From assembly GCF_025997855.1 (NCBI RefSeq), contig NZ_AP026560.1, positions 2,072,001 through 2,136,000 on the forward strand: a DNA stretch of 64,000 nt, read 5' to 3'. This document shows, one piece after another, positions 37,755-48,617 of the stretch (position 1 is its first letter; each line of letters begins with the position of its first letter). Made by a program: the position numbers and the translations under genes. Origin of the DNA: Deinococcus aetherius. GTDB taxonomy: Bacteria > Deinococcota > Deinococci > Deinococcales > Deinococcaceae. The notes below the pieces were generated by a model. The model was given only the letters and a program-made list of their open reading frames with translations, ran no database searches and had not been told where the DNA came from.

Positions 37755-38768
37755 GTGAGCGGCTTGATGAAACGGCTCGGCCTGCGCGTCCCCGTCGTGC
37801 AGGCCCCCATGGCGGGGGGGCCGACCACCCCCGAACTCGTCGCGGCGGTGTCGGAGGCGGGCGGGCTGGGCAGCCTCGGCGCAGCCTACCTGACGCCGAG
37901 GCAGATCGCGGCGGCGGGCACGGCGGTGCGGGCGCGGACGAATCGGCCCTTCGCGGTCAACCTCTTCATTCCCGAACCCCTCCCCGACGTGTCGGAGTCC
38001 GAGGTGGAGGCGGCGGTCGCCGAACTCGCGCCACTCCATGTGGAGTTGGACCTTCCACCACCCACTCTCCCCGGGCGCGTGCGGGAGGACTTCGCTGCCC
38101 AGTTCCGGGTCGTGCTGGACCTGCGTCCCGCCGCGTTCTCCTTCGTATTCGGGCGGCTGGGGGCAGTGGAACTCGCGGCCCTGCGGGAGAGGGGCATCCT
38201 CGCCGTCGGCACGGCGACCGGGGTGGAGGAGGCCCGCGCGCTCGCGGCGGACGGGGTGGACGCGGTGGTCGCGCAGGGGGGCGCGGGGGGCGGGCACCGG
38301 GGCGGGTGGGGGCATGATGAACTGGCGGACACGCTGAGTCTGACCCGGGCGGTCGTGGGCGCGGTCCAGGTCCCGGTCATCGCGGCGGGCGGCCTGATGG
38401 ACGCGGCGGGGGTGCGGGCGGCGCTGGGGGCAGGGGCCAGCCTCGCCCAGTGTGGCACCGTCTTTCTCCGGGCCGCCGAGGCGGGCACCTCCGCCCCATA
38501 CCGGACAGCACTTGCGGCGGCGGGGCCGGGAGACACCACCCTGACCCGGGCCTTCAGCGGCAGGGCGGCGCGCGGCCTCGCCAACCGGGTGACGGCGGAA
38601 GTCGAACGGCCCCTTCCCTACCCCTTCCAGAACGCGCTGACCCGCGAGATGCGCTCCGCCGCCACGCGGGCAGGCCGTCCCGAGTTTCTGAGCCTCTGGG
38701 CGGGCGAGGGCGTTCATCTCGCGTGGGACGGCACGGCGGCGGAGATTCTGGAGAGCCTGTGGCCCTGA
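37755..38768 (+). CDS. Nitronate monooxygenase-type flavoprotein
   Basis: 337 residues, an FMN TIM barrel. Seen: [20 protein letters not shown] at the N-terminus, [14 protein letters not shown] near residue 175, with the active-site His region, and phosphate-binding [20 protein letters not shown]. It oxidises alkyl nitronates or acts as an NAD(P)H-dependent flavin oxidoreductase. GTG 37755 is 6 nt after TAAGCT (37743-37748). It overlaps the following acetyltransferase by 10 nt. Confidence 0.9.
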   Translation: MSGLMKRLGLRVPVVQAPMAGGPTTPELVAAVSEAGGLGSLGAAYLTPRQIAAAGTAVRARTNRPFAVNLFIPEPLPDVSESEVEAAVAELAPLHVELDLPPPTLPGRVREDFAAQFRVVLDLRPAAFSFVFGRLGAVELAALRERGILAVGTATGVEEARALAADGVDAVVAQGGAGGGHRGGWGHDELADTLSLTRAVVGAVQVPVIAAGGLMDAAGVRAALGAGASLAQCGTVFLRAAEAGTSAPYRTALAAAGPGDTTLTRAFSGRAARGLANRVTAEVERPLPYPFQNALTREMRSAATRAGRPEFLSLWAGEGVHLAWDGTAAEILESLWP

Positions 38769-39310
38769 CGGTCACCCTCCGCCCCCTGCGTCCCGGCGAC
38801 GAGGAGGCCGCCGTGCGCTGGGCCGCCGACCCCGAGTTCTGCCTCGCGGCGGGATGGACGCCGGGCCTCGCGCCGCGCCTGGTCCGCGACCACTGGCGGC
38901 CCATCGTGGCGGGCTCGTGGCCGGACTTCCTGCGGCTGGGGGTGGAGGTGGGCGGGCGGTTCGTCGGGTACGTGGACCTGGCGGAGCTAACCCCCACCTC
39001 GGGCCAGTTCGGCATCGGGATCGGGGAGCGGGCGCTGTGGGGCAGGGGGGTGGGGCGGGAGGCGGGACGGCTGCTGCTCGCGGGCGCTTTCGGAACGCTG
39101 GGGTTGAAGACCGTGACCGCGCAGGTGTACGCCCCCAACCTCCGCTCGCACGCCCTGATGCGCCGCCTGGGCTTCCGGGAGGCCGGGCGCGGCGAGCCCG
39201 AGCCGTACCGGGGCGAGGTGGTGGAGGTCGTGCGGTACGCGCTGACCCGGGAGGAGTGGAACGTGACCCCTGTCCGTTCGGGGGGGGAGGGGCCCTCACC
39301 GTTCGCCTGA
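38759..39310 (+). CDS. GNAT-family N-acetyltransferase (RimJ/RimL-like)
   Basis: 183 residues. [20 protein letters not shown] at the start; the acetyl-CoA site is [20 protein letters not shown], then [23 protein letters not shown] 38759 lies inside the end of the flavoprotein gene, so the two are coupled. The last 15 or so residues ([14 protein letters not shown]) come from a hairpin repeat at 39271-39308 and are probably not ancestral. Confidence 0.8.
   Translation: MALTVTLRPLRPGDEEAAVRWAADPEFCLAAGWTPGLAPRLVRDHWRPIVAGSWPDFLRLGVEVGGRFVGYVDLAELTPTSGQFGIGIGERALWGRGVGREAGRLLLAGAFGTLGLKTVTAQVYAPNLRSHALMRRLGFREAGRGEPEPYRGEVVEVVRYALTREEWNVTPVRSGGEGPSPFA
39271..39308. repeat. CCCTCACC...CCTCCCC hairpin repeat inside gene end
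   Basis: CCGTTCGGGGGGGAGGGGCC followed by CTCACCGTTCGCC belongs to the repeat type also seen near 16398, 40923, 49397, 56755 and 61252. Here it supplies the C-terminal codons and stop of the acetyltransferase gene. Confidence 0.45.
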
Positions 39311-39344
39311 GGAGAAGTTGCGCTCGGGAGCGCACCCTGGGGGC

Positions 39345-40289
39345 ATGACAACCTTTCAGGAACTTTCCAACCAGATGGCGGACACCGTAGAGAAAGCCGC
39401 CGCCAGCATCGTCACCGTCCACGGGGCGCGGCCCATCAGCGGCACGGTCGTCGGGCCCGAGCAGGTCCTCACGGTCGCGCACGTGCTCCACGCCGACGAA
39501 CTCAGCGTCCGCACGCCGGACGGCGGGACCCTCACGGGCACGGTCGTGGGCCGCGACCCGGGCAGCAACCTCGCCCTGCTGAAGGTGCCGGGGCTGAACG
39601 TGCCGCCCCTTACGCCGGGCACGGGGGTGCGGGTGGGCGAACTGCTCCTCGGGGTGGGGCGACCGCCGCACGGAGTCCAGGCGACCCTGGGCCTCCTCGA
39701 CCGCGCGGCCCTCTCCCGGGGCTGGCTCACCACCGGGGCGGCGCCCTTCGCGGGTGTGAGCGGAGGCGCCCTGGTGGACGCCCGGGGCGGTCTGGTCGGC
39801 GTGCTGAACGCGGGGGAGATGCGCGGCACCCTGCTCGCCGTTCCCGCCGAACGCGCGCTGCGGGTGACCGAACTCCTGGGCACCACCGGCCGGGTACCGC
39901 GCGGCTACCTGGGGGTCGCCACCCAGCCCGTGCACCTGCCCGACCAGCAGCACCCGGAGGAGGGTGAGCCGGACGACCGGGGCCGCGAGCGCCGGGAAGG
40001 GCGCGGGCGGGACTTCGGGGGCCGGGGCCCCGGTGGGCGCGGACGCTGGGGGCGCGGCGGCCTGCGGGGACGGCTGGGTCTGACTGTCGTGCAGGTCGAG
40101 GACGGCAGCCCCGCGCAGGAGGCCGGGATGCGGGTAGGGGACATCCTCCTCGCGCTGGACGGTGAGGGCGTGCGCCACCCGCGCGAGCTTCTGGAACGTG
40201 TCCGGGACCTCGCCGGGCAGACCGTCACGGCCCGCGTCCTGCGCGGCGGCGAGGAAACCGACGTGACGCTCACGGTCGGCGAACGCTGA
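39345..40289 (+). CDS. Trypsin-like S1C serine protease with PDZ domain
   Basis: 314 residues. Catalytic triad visible: His in LTVAHVLH (about 46), Asp in RDPGSNLALLKV (about 71), Ser in AGVSGGALVD (about 139). A PDZ domain ends the protein (GSPAQEAGMRVGDILLALDG). An Arg/Gly-rich insert at about residues 208-243 (such as GGRGPGGRGRWGRGGLRGR) interrupts the PDZ after its first strand. Unlike DegP/HtrA, no signal peptide or membrane anchor is seen, so it may be cytoplasmic. It is followed by a LuxR-type gene. Confidence 0.88.
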   Translation: MTTFQELSNQMADTVEKAAASIVTVHGARPISGTVVGPEQVLTVAHVLHADELSVRTPDGGTLTGTVVGRDPGSNLALLKVPGLNVPPLTPGTGVRVGELLLGVGRPPHGVQATLGLLDRAALSRGWLTTGAAPFAGVSGGALVDARGGLVGVLNAGEMRGTLLAVPAERALRVTELLGTTGRVPRGYLGVATQPVHLPDQQHPEEGEPDDRGRERREGRGRDFGGRGPGGRGRWGRGGLRGRLGLTVVQVEDGSPAQEAGMRVGDILLALDGEGVRHPRELLERVRDLAGQTVTARVLRGGEETDVTLTVGER

Positions 40290-40315
40290 GGCCGGGCGCC
40301 CCCTTACCATCCGGT

Positions 40316-40909
40316 ATGCTCTCCGCCCCCCTGCCCTCGGTGCGCGTGGCCCTGCGCTCGCCCGCGCTGGCGGCGGGGGTGGCGGCCCTTCTGCAAGGCT
40401 TCGGGCTGACCCTCGCGGAAGGCGCGGAGGCGGACGTGCTCGTCGTGGACGACCCCTGGCTCTCCGACCCGGAGGCGCTGGCGGCGGAGGTCGAGGGGGT
40501 GGCGGGCGTCGTGGCCCTCGGCTCCCCGGCCTGGGTGAGCACGCTCCACGAGGCGGCCCCGGGCGGCTGGGCGGCCCTGGGCACCGACGCCACCCCCGCC
40601 GAACTCCTCGCGGGCGTGCTCGCGGCGGCGGCGGGCCTGGCCGCCCTTCCCCCCGAGGAAGTCCTGCCCGCCCGGGACGAGCCCGACGACCCGGGGCCCT
40701 CCCCCGCCGACATCACCCTTACCCCCCGCGAGCGCGACGTGCTCGCCCTCCTCGCCGAGGGCCTGAGCAACAAGCGCGCCGCCCGCGAACTCGGCGTCAG
40801 CGAGAGCACCGTCAAGTTCCACGTCCAGGCCGTGTACTCCAAACTGGGCGTGCAAAGCCGCGCCGGAGCGGTGACAAGGGGCGTACAGTTGGGGCTGATC
40901 AGCGTGTAG
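40316..40909 (+). CDS. LuxR/NarL-type regulator with degenerate receiver
   Basis: 197 residues. The C-terminal helix-turn-helix is canonical (LTPRERDVLALLAEGLSNKR, then ELGVSESTVKFHVQAVYSKL). The N-terminal 110 residues have receiver-like length but lack the usual Asp-Asp pair after strand 1 and a clear phosphoacceptor context; only VVDDPWLSD is near. It may thus work without phosphorylation. TACCAT (40305-40310) is 5 nt before the ATG. No kinase gene is adjacent. Confidence 0.82.
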   Translation: MLSAPLPSVRVALRSPALAAGVAALLQGFGLTLAEGAEADVLVVDDPWLSDPEALAAEVEGVAGVVALGSPAWVSTLHEAAPGGWAALGTDATPAELLAGVLAAAAGLAALPPEEVLPARDEPDDPGPSPADITLTPRERDVLALLAEGLSNKRAARELGVSESTVKFHVQAVYSKLGVQSRAGAVTRGVQLGLISV

Positions 40910-40922
40910 CAAGAGTATTTCT

Positions 40923-40959
40923 CCCTCTCCCCTGGTGGGGGAGGGCCGGGGTGAGGGGG
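40923..40959. repeat. CCCTCTCCCC/GGTGAGGGGG hairpin repeat
   Basis: CCCTCTCCCCTGGTGGGGGA followed by GGGCCGGGGTGAGGGGG forms a strong hairpin. It stands immediately upstream of the point where the glyoxalase-like gene loses its N-terminus. Confidence 0.6.
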
Positions 40960-40975
40960 CGCGCGAGCAGCTTAA

Positions 40976-41287
40976 CCGCGCGCCATCCGTTTCTGGTCGG
41001 AGGCCCTGGATTACCGGCCACTCCGCGAACCGGAGGAGGACTGGGCCATCCTGGTTCCCCGGGAGGGGAAGGGGCCGCAACTCGCCCTCAAGCTCGTCTC
41101 CTCGGAGGCGCACAACCACACCCGGCACCATCTCGACCTCTACGCCACGGACCAGGCGGCGGAGGTCGAGCGCCTGCTGAGACTCGGTGCGGAGCAGGTG
41201 GACTGGCGCTACGAGCAAGGCGCGGACTACGTCGTTCTGGCCGACCCAGACGGCAACCGCTTCTGCGTCGTCCAGAAGGACGGGTAG
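40976..41287 (+). pseudogene. VOC/glyoxalase-family gene lacking its 5' end
   Basis: After an in-frame TAA at 40973-40975, the frame encodes RAIRFWSEALDYRPLREPEE, then HTRHHLDLYATDQAAEVERL and a final VVLADPDGNRFCVVQ before TAG. These are the middle and end of a VOC (glyoxalase/bleomycin-resistance) domain. The first strand and any ATG, GTG or TTG start are missing; about 15-20 residues are lost. The space back to the LuxR stop is filled by a hairpin repeat. A rare start codon cannot be excluded. Confidence 0.7.
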
Positions 41288-41296
41288 GAGGCGGCG

Positions 41297-42004
41297 CTAC
41301 CCGCCCAGCGCGGCGTCCAACGCGACCTCGATCATCTGGTTGAAGGTCTGCTGCCGTTCCTCGGCGGTCGTCTCCTCGCGGGTGACGAGATGGTCGGAGA
41401 CGGTGAGGACGGTCAGGGCCCTCACCCCGTGCTGGGCGGCGAGGGTGTAGAGCCCGGCGGCCTCCATCTCGGCGGCGAGGACACCGAAAGACGCCCAGTC
41501 TCTGAACCCCCGGGGGTCGTCCTGGTAGAAGGAATCTGTGGACATGACGTTGCCGACGTGGGTGGTGAAGCCGCGTTCCTGAGCAATCTGGTACGCCCGC
41601 AGCAGCAGGCCGAAGTCGGCGATGGGGGCGAAGTTGCGGGGCCCGAAGCGGACGTTGTTGATGTTCGAGTCGGTGCAGGCCGCCTGTGCCAGCACGAGGT
41701 CGCGCACATGCACGCCCTCCTGGTAGGAGCCGCAGGTGCCCACCCGGATCAGCTTCCGGCAGCCGTAGTCGCGGATGAGTTCGGAGACGTAGATCATCGC
41801 GCTGGGAATGCCCATGCCCGTGCCCTGCACGCTGACGCGCTGGCCCTTGTAGGTGCCGGTGTAGCCCAGCATCCCGCGCACGGTGTTGTGCTGGACGGGA
41901 TTCTCGAAGAACGTCTCGGCGATGTGGCGGGCGCGCAGGGGGTCGCCCGGCAGCAGGACGGTTTCGGCGATCTGGCCGGGCTCGGCACTCAGGTGGACGC
42001 TCAT
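41297..42004 (-). CDS. deoD: Purine-nucleoside phosphorylase, DeoD type
   Basis: 235 residues. Cleaves purine nucleosides with phosphate. Seen: [20 protein letters not shown] (phosphate site Arg), [40 protein letters not shown] (ribose site Met-Glu) and [13 protein letters not shown]. This is the trimer-of-dimers NP-I class. TAGCCT (42012-42017) is 7 nt before the ATG at 42004; a start at 42040 would lie upstream of that promoter. Confidence 0.95.
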   Translation of the reverse strand: MSVHLSAEPGQIAETVLLPGDPLRARHIAETFFENPVQHNTVRGMLGYTGTYKGQRVSVQGTGMGIPSAMIYVSELIRDYGCRKLIRVGTCGSYQEGVHVRDLVLAQAACTDSNINNVRFGPRNFAPIADFGLLLRAYQIAQERGFTTHVGNVMSTDSFYQDDPRGFRDWASFGVLAAEMEAAGLYTLAAQHGVRALTVLTVSDHLVTREETTAEERQQTFNQMIEVALDAALGG

Positions 42005-42024
42005 GGGGGACAGGCTAGCAGGGG

Positions 42025-42750
42025 TCAGGCGCTCACCCACTCGGCGGCGAGCCAGTCGGCGTGGGGTATGCCCGAGGCGAGGATGCCGCGCCGCACCTCC
42101 TCCACGTCATAGGGGACGGCACGGAAGGTGGGCTGAGAGCCCCGCAGTGTCCAATCGAGCAGGAGGTATTCGGCCCGGGAGACATTGACATACCACTTGC
42201 TCCGCCGTTCGAAGGGCAGGCCCACGCTGCCGGGGTTGAGGAGCGTCCAGCCGTCCAGGGTCCGCAGAAGCGGTTTGTGGGTGTGGCCGCCGACCCATGT
42301 GGGCTGCCGCCCATGAGAGGCGCGTAACTCCCACAGCCGCTCGGCGGGCGTCTCGGCTGTCAGCTCCTCGTCGTCCCGCTCCGGGCTGCCGTGGAAGCAC
42401 AGAAGCCTGGGAAGTCGGCTCGTTGGCAGGTAGGTTCGCAGCATGTCCCGGTCGCCGTCCGTCAGTTGCTCGCGGCTCCAGGTTCCGACCTCTTGAACTG
42501 CCCACTCATGGGGAACGTCGCGCGATGTGGAGGAATCAGACGGCTCCAGCATTGCCCGGTCGGCGTTTCCCCGCACCACCGGGCAGCCCAGCGCCGCCAC
42601 CTCCGCCACGCACTCGCGCGGCCACGCTCCGCCCAGCGCCACGTCGCCCAGGCAGACGAAGGCCTCCGCACCCTGCGCCCGCATGTCCGCCAGCGCGGCC
42701 CGGAGTGCTGGAGGGTTCCCGTGAATGTCCCCGAAGACCGCGAGCCGCAC
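42025..42750 (-). CDS. Calcineurin-type metallophosphoesterase
   Basis: About 241 residues. Metal-binding motifs: [13 protein letters not shown] (D-x-H), [10 protein letters not shown] (GD), VVRGNADRA (GN-[D/H]), [10 protein letters not shown] and VGGHTHKPL (GH-x-H). The YfcE/MJ0936-like single-domain form; substrate unknown. GTG 42750 lies 6 nt after TATTCT (42757-42762), a clear leaderless start. It runs towards deoD, 20 nt upstream of the deoD ATG. Confidence 0.88.
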   Translation of the reverse strand: MRLAVFGDIHGNPPALRAALADMRAQGAEAFVCLGDVALGGAWPRECVAEVAALGCPVVRGNADRAMLEPSDSSTSRDVPHEWAVQEVGTWSREQLTDGDRDMLRTYLPTSRLPRLLCFHGSPERDDEELTAETPAERLWELRASHGRQPTWVGGHTHKPLLRTLDGWTLLNPGSVGLPFERRSKWYVNVSRAEYLLLDWTLRGSQPTFRAVPYDVEEVRRGILASGIPHADWLAAEWVSA

Positions 42751-42818
42751 GGCGACAGAATAGGGCTCCACCCCCCGGCGGTCACTTCCTTCGGGTTCCG
42801 CAGGGGCATGATGGGTAC

Positions 42819-43988
42819 ATGACCAGCCTTTCCGGGACGGGCGAACCCGCCGTCGCGCGCGTGAGCACGCTGGAGCTGTTTCTCGATCTGGTCTTCGTGT
42901 TCACCGTCACGCAGCTCACCTCCCTGATCGTCGAGGCGAAGGAGCCGGGCGACTACCTGCGGGCGGCGCTGGTGTTCGCGACGATCTGGTGGATCTACAG
43001 CGGCTACGCCTGGCTGACGAGCAACGTCGGCACCGAACCCACCCGAAGGCGCCTCCTGATGTTCGCGGGCATGGCGGGCTTTCTGGTCATGGCGCTCGCC
43101 ATCCCCACGGTGTTCGGGGCGGGGGGCGTCGCCTACGGGCTGGGGCTGCTCACGGTGACCCTCGTCCACGCGGGGCTGTTTACCCATGCGGGCAACAGCA
43201 GCGCGCGGGCCATCCTGGGCATCGCGCCCTTCAACCTCGTCTCGGCGGGGCTGGTGCTCGCCGCCGGGTTCGTGACGCCGCCGTGGGACTGGCCGCTGTG
43301 GGGGCTCGCGGTGCTCGTGGTGGTCTCCTCGTCGCTGTTCGGGCGGGAGCGGGGCTTCGCGCTCAGCCCGGCCCACTTCGTGGAACGGCACGGGCTGGTC
43401 GTGATCGTGGCGCTGGGCGAGAGCGTCGTCGCGATTGGGGTCGGGGCGCGGGGGCTGCCCCTGTCTCCCGGCGTGATCCTGTCCGCCGTCCTGGGGCTGG
43501 CGCTCGCCGCCGGGCTGTGGTGGACCTACTTCGACCGGGACGACCGGCGGGCCGAACACCGCATCGGTGCCCTGAACGGCCCCGCCCGCGCCCGGGCGGC
43601 CCTGAACGCCTTCGGGTACGGACATTTTCTGATGCTGGGCGGCGTCGTCGTGCTCGCGGCGGGCATCAAGGGGGTGGTCGCGCATCCCGGGGGCCACGCC
43701 AGCCTCGCCGACGCCGGGAACCTGGGCGGGGGCCTGGCCCTCTACCTCCTCGGGGACGTGCTGTACCGCCGCCTGCTGGGCATCGGGCCCGGGGGGCTGC
43801 GGCTCGTCGCCGCCGTCCTGGCCGGGCTCGGCGTGCCGCTGGGACTGGCGGCGGGCGGGCTGGTGCAACTGGCGGCGTGCGTGGGATTGCTCGTGGGCCT
43901 GCTGCTGGTCGAGGCCCGCACCCGCCCGGCGGAAGATGAAGACGGTGCCGGGCCGCTCGGTGCCTCCGCATCATCCTCCCGGGCGTAG
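42819..43988 (+). CDS. Low-temperature-requirement A (LtrA) family membrane protein
   Basis: 389 residues with about 10-12 hydrophobic helices. The LtrA family starts with VSTLELFLDLVFVFTVTQLT and contains WWIYSGYAWLTSN and HFVERHGLVVIVALGESVVA. The role is unknown; in Listeria the prototype is needed for growth at low temperature. CATGAT is 6 nt before the ATG. The end is a short acidic, Ser-rich tail. Confidence 0.9.
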   Translation: MTSLSGTGEPAVARVSTLELFLDLVFVFTVTQLTSLIVEAKEPGDYLRAALVFATIWWIYSGYAWLTSNVGTEPTRRRLLMFAGMAGFLVMALAIPTVFGAGGVAYGLGLLTVTLVHAGLFTHAGNSSARAILGIAPFNLVSAGLVLAAGFVTPPWDWPLWGLAVLVVVSSSLFGRERGFALSPAHFVERHGLVVIVALGESVVAIGVGARGLPLSPGVILSAVLGLALAAGLWWTYFDRDDRRAEHRIGALNGPARARAALNAFGYGHFLMLGGVVVLAAGIKGVVAHPGGHASLADAGNLGGGLALYLLGDVLYRRLLGIGPGGLRLVAAVLAGLGVPLGLAAGGLVQLAACVGLLVGLLLVEARTRPAEDEDGAGPLGASASSSRA

Positions 43989-44039
43989 CCTCAGGGACGC
44001 CGGTTCGCCCCTCCGTTCCCCTCACCTCCAGGAGGCCCC

Positions 44040-45041
<1,002 letters not shown>

Positions 45042-45209
45042 GGTCGTAGAAGCGCCTCCCCCTTGACTCGCAGAGGAGGGAGGCCGGGTGGGGTGAACAG
45101 ACACGACCTGCGGCGCGGTGGGAAACTGAAGCCGGGCGTCTTGCAGGCGTTTAATCCCGGACGCCCCAGAAGACCGATCCCATTCTCAGCACCCCGCCAG
45201 TATGGCCCG

Positions 45210-45887
45210 TCACCACCTGTCGGACGCGGGAAACACCTGATCCACGAGCAGGCCGTAGCCCAGGGCGGTCGCCGCGTCTCCCCGGGTGCCCAACGTCAGC
45301 ATGACGGCCTTCCCCAGCGTCTCGTAGTGGTTCACCAGCCCGGCCCACTCCTTCGGGTCGTACAGGGTGGAAGTGTCGCCTTGGCCCGGCCGGTAGGCGC
45401 GCAGGGTCTTGACGTAGGCGGCGAAATTCGCCCCGGACTCCCGGACAACCCGCGCGTACCCCTCGCTCGTCCGTCCTCCCAGCGTTGTGCGGGCCAGCGC
45501 GGCGAGGCTGGCGAGGCCGTCTTCGAGGGGCGCGTAGCTGCGCGGGATGGCGTGGGCGTACATCGTTCCCCCGCCCGCCCGGATGCCCGCCAACTGGCCC
45601 TCCAGCGCCCGCATCTCCCGGAGCTGACCGCGCAGGGTGGCGATCCGGGCGCGGACCTGCGGAAATTTCGCCAGGCTCGCGCTCAGGGCCGCCGCCCGGC
45701 ACTCGGCCCAATTGGCGCTCGAATTGTCCTGATCGGCCTCGCTCCAGAGGGTGATCGTCAGCCGGTCGTAGCTCGCCGCGTCCACCACCCGGGCGAGCGC
45801 ACAGTTCGGCGGCGTCTGGGCGTGGGACCCGCCGAGGGCCAGCAGGACGGCGAGGGGCCACAGGGGGTGCAGCCGTGGGGAAGCCAT
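45210..45887 (-). CDS. Secreted hypothetical protein
   Basis: 225 residues with a signal peptide (PLAVLLALGGSHAQTPPNC). The mature part is helical and contains two Cys (PNCALARV and WAECRAAAL) that could pair. No family is recognised. It begins 3 nt after the rsmB stop, so it belongs to the rsmB transcript. Confidence 0.7.
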   Translation of the reverse strand: MASPRLHPLWPLAVLLALGGSHAQTPPNCALARVVDAASYDRLTITLWSEADQDNSSANWAECRAAALSASLAKFPQVRARIATLRGQLREMRALEGQLAGIRAGGGTMYAHAIPRSYAPLEDGLASLAALARTTLGGRTSEGYARVVRESGANFAAYVKTLRAYRPGQGDTSTLYDPKEWAGLVNHYETLGKAVMLTLGTRGDAATALGYGLLVDQVFPASDRW

Positions 45888-45890
45888 GCC

Positions 45891-47156
45891 TCAGCTTACG
45901 CCCCCCGCCCTCCTCAGCCGGGCGATGAAAAAGCCGTCGATGCCGCCCTCGGGCACCGTCAGGGCGCCGTCGCCAGCGGGCACGGTGGGCAGGTCCAGGC
46001 CGGGCAGGGGTTCGGGGGTGAAGTCGGGGTGGGTCTCCAGAAAGCCCCGCACGACCTCCTCCCCCTCCTGCGGGGTCACGCTGCACACGCTGTAGACGAG
46101 CACGCCGCCGGGCGCCACGAGGGCCGCCGCGTTGGGGAGCATCCGCGCCTGCAACGCCGACATCTCCCCCACCGCCTGCGGGGTGAGGCGCAGCTTGATC
46201 TCGGGGTGCGAGCGCAGGGTGCCCGTCCCGGTGCAGGGGGCGTCGAGGAGGACGAAGGGCGCGGGGAGCACGTCCAGCGGCGCGGTGAGGTCGTGGGTCA
46301 GGAAGTCGGCGTGCAGGCCCAGCCGCTTCAGGTTCGCCCGGGCGGCGTCATGCTTGCGGGCCATCAGGTCCACGCTCGTCACCCTCGCCCCCCGTGCGGC
46401 GAGCATGGCGGCCTTCACCCCCGCCCCCCCGGCGAGGTCGAGGACGCGCGAGCCCTCCACCTCCCCCAGCGCGTCCACGACGGCGAGGCTGGCCGGGTTG
46501 ATGGGCTGGGCCTGTCCCCGGCGGTACGCCGCCGTCTCGCGCAGGGGCCGCGAGAGGGTCACCCGGTCCGCCCCGTTCGGGCCGGGCTCCACGACGCTGC
46601 CCTCCTCCTCCAGGCTCCTCATCCCCGCGTCCGAGAGGCTGAGCCACAGCGGTTGCGGGGTCAGCAGGTCGGCGAGCACCGCGTCCGCCCGCTCGCCGTA
46701 GGCACGGCGGAAAACCTCGATCAGCCACCCTGGCAGGGCGTAACGCGTCTCGTCACTCTCCGGTGGACGCTCTACCCGCCGCAGCACCGCGTTCACCAGC
46801 CCCGAGGGGGCCAGCCGCGCGCCACGGGCCAGGCCGACGTACTCGCTGACGACCGCGTGCGGCGGGGTGCCCAGCACGAGCTTCTCGAAACTTCCGGCGA
46901 GGAGGAGCGAGCGCGTCTTGGGATGAGTCTCGCCGCGCAGCAGGGGCGACAGGGCGGCGTCCAGCATGGGCGCGTACCGCAGCGTCCCGTACACGACATG
47001 GGTGGCGAGCCCCGCGTCCCGCGCCGGGAGCCGGGCGTCCGCGAGCGCCGCGTCGAGCGCCGGGGCCGCGAAGGTCTCCCCAGCGAGCACGCGCGTCAGG
47101 ACGCGCACGGCGAGGGCGCGGGCCGGGTTGAAGGTGGGGCGGGGCGGGAGGGTCAC
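45891..47156 (-). CDS. rsmB: RsmB-family 16S rRNA m5C methyltransferase
   Basis: 421 residues. The N-terminal NusB-like RNA-binding domain (about 10-140, [20 protein letters not shown]) is followed by the SAM-dependent methyltransferase with [18 protein letters not shown], the catalytic loop [15 protein letters not shown] and second Cys in [15 protein letters not shown]. Methylates C967 of 16S rRNA in E. coli. The GTG at 47156 lies 6 nt after TATCCT. Confidence 0.92.
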   Translation of the reverse strand: MTLPPRPTFNPARALAVRVLTRVLAGETFAAPALDAALADARLPARDAGLATHVVYGTLRYAPMLDAALSPLLRGETHPKTRSLLLAGSFEKLVLGTPPHAVVSEYVGLARGARLAPSGLVNAVLRRVERPPESDETRYALPGWLIEVFRRAYGERADAVLADLLTPQPLWLSLSDAGMRSLEEEGSVVEPGPNGADRVTLSRPLRETAAYRRGQAQPINPASLAVVDALGEVEGSRVLDLAGGAGVKAAMLAARGARVTSVDLMARKHDAARANLKRLGLHADFLTHDLTAPLDVLPAPFVLLDAPCTGTGTLRSHPEIKLRLTPQAVGEMSALQARMLPNAAALVAPGGVLVYSVCSVTPQEGEEVVRGFLETHPDFTPEPLPGLDLPTVPAGDGALTVPEGGIDGFFIARLRRAGGVS

Positions 47157-47174
47157 CGGGGCAGGATAGGCGAA

Positions 47175-47207
47175 GGGAGGAGGGGTGGGTGACTCCCCGC
47201 TCCTCCC
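47175..47207 (-). terminator. Terminator after MFS exporter gene
   Basis: GGGAGGAGGGG (47175-47185) and CCCCGCTCCTCCC (47195-47207) form a GC-rich stem in the gap between the exporter stop and the rsmB promoter; only a short T run follows. Confidence 0.5.
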
Positions 47208-47222
47208 TCCTTGCCCCCGGGG

Positions 47223-48452
47223 TTACACGCTCGCCCGCCGCACCTCGGGCCGCGCGACCAGCGTCCACACCAGCAGGGCCGCGAGGACGCCGCCGCTCAG
47301 GAGGTAGGGGGCGGCGTGTCCGGCGGTCTGGTACAGGCCCGTGCCCAGGAGGGGGCCGGTCATCCGCCCCAGGGCGAGGGCGCTGCTGTTGAGCCCGGCG
47401 ACCGCGCCCTGCCGCCCCTGCCCGGCGCTGAGGGAGAGGGCCGCACTCAGGCTGGGCCCCAGGATGGCGCTCCCCACCCCGATCACGGCGAGGGCGACGG
47501 TGATCGTCCAGAAGGTCGAGGTGAGGGGCAGCAGGAACATCCCCGCGCCCATGATCACCAGGCCGAGGGTGATCAACGGGCCGGGGGCGATCTTCTTGCT
47601 CAGCGGCCGGATCGCGCCCCCCTGCACGGCGGCGGCCACGAAGCCGAAGACGGCGAGCATGGCGCCGACGGTGCGTGCGGTCTGCGAGGGGTCGAGGCGC
47701 AGGGTGTCCTGCACGTAGAACCCGATGGTCTGCTCCATCCCCACGCTCGCGAGCGTGTACAGCGCACTCACGGCGAGGAAGAGGAGGACGCCGGGGTGGC
47801 GCAGCAGCGCGCGGCGGTCGCCCCTCGGGGAGGCGGCCTGCCCCGCCCGGCGCGTCTCGGGCAGGATGAGAAAGGCGGCGAGGGCGGTCACCAGGCCCAG
47901 CCCGGCGCTGAAGAAGATGGGCACCGTGAGCCCGAATCCAGAGAGCAGGGCGCCCAGGGCGGGCCCGAACACCACGCCCAGCCCGAAGGCCGCGCCGATG
48001 AGTCCCAGGGCGGCGGCGCGGTCCTTCTCGCTGCTCAGATCGGCCATCATCGCCTGGGCGGTGGGGAGGGTGGCGCTGGAGAGAAGGCCGCCGACGAGCC
48101 GGGCCGCGACGAGCAGGATGAACAGGGCCGTGCCGCTTAGCACTCCCCGGGTGCCCAGCGTGGCGAACAGGCCGAAGAGGCCGAAACTCAGCGAGAAGCC
48201 GACGAGGCCGAGGATCAGGACGGGCTTGCGTCCCACCCGCTCGCTGCGGCTGCCCCAGATCGGCGCGAAGAGAAACTGGGCGAGGCTGTAGATGGTCGAG
48301 AACCACCCGACCTGCGTCTCGCTCAGCCCCAGCTGCCGCCCGAGCGGCGCGATGATCGGGAAGAGCACGCTCAGGCCGAGCATGGCGACGAAGATCGTCA
48401 GGAACAGAATCAGTTTGGGGTTGCCGCGTGGGGCATGGGAGGCGGCCGTCAT
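47223..48452 (-). CDS. MFS drug exporter (TetA-like)
   Basis: 409 residues, 12 probable membrane helices. The motif-A loop is [20 protein letters not shown] and the TM5 motif-C region is [20 protein letters not shown], both typical of 12-TMS (DHA1) antiporters such as TetA. Promoter TTACCG-N17-TAGACT, with the -10 6 nt before the ATG, is overlapped by a dyad; a TetR gene lies directly upstream. It is thus probably an inducible efflux pump of unknown substrate. Confidence 0.9.
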   Translation of the reverse strand: MTAASHAPRGNPKLILFLTIFVAMLGLSVLFPIIAPLGRQLGLSETQVGWFSTIYSLAQFLFAPIWGSRSERVGRKPVLILGLVGFSLSFGLFGLFATLGTRGVLSGTALFILLVAARLVGGLLSSATLPTAQAMMADLSSEKDRAAALGLIGAAFGLGVVFGPALGALLSGFGLTVPIFFSAGLGLVTALAAFLILPETRRAGQAASPRGDRRALLRHPGVLLFLAVSALYTLASVGMEQTIGFYVQDTLRLDPSQTARTVGAMLAVFGFVAAAVQGGAIRPLSKKIAPGPLITLGLVIMGAGMFLLPLTSTFWTITVALAVIGVGSAILGPSLSAALSLSAGQGRQGAVAGLNSSALALGRMTGPLLGTGLYQTAGHAAPYLLSGGVLAALLVWTLVARPEVRRASV

Positions 48453-48458
48453 GGTGGC

Positions 48459-48502
48459 AGTCTATCAACCCCCTGACCGCGCGGTAAGGATAGAAGTACC
48501 GC
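48459..48502 (-). promoter_or_regulatory. Exporter promoter with candidate TetR operator
   Basis: Minus strand: TTACCG (48482-48487), 17-nt spacer, TAGACT (48459-48464), 6 nt, ATG. The dyad GCGGTA (48481-48486) / TACCGC (48497-48502) covers the -35 box. Confidence 0.6.
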
Positions 48503-48617
48503 CCTCTGCGTCGGGGGAGGAAGCAAAGCCCGGGTCCGTTCCCAGACCCGGACGGCTTGTGACCGGTTACAGAGGGAGCATGAACACTCCCCGGGCGTTC
48601 TCGTTCCGGACCATGTC

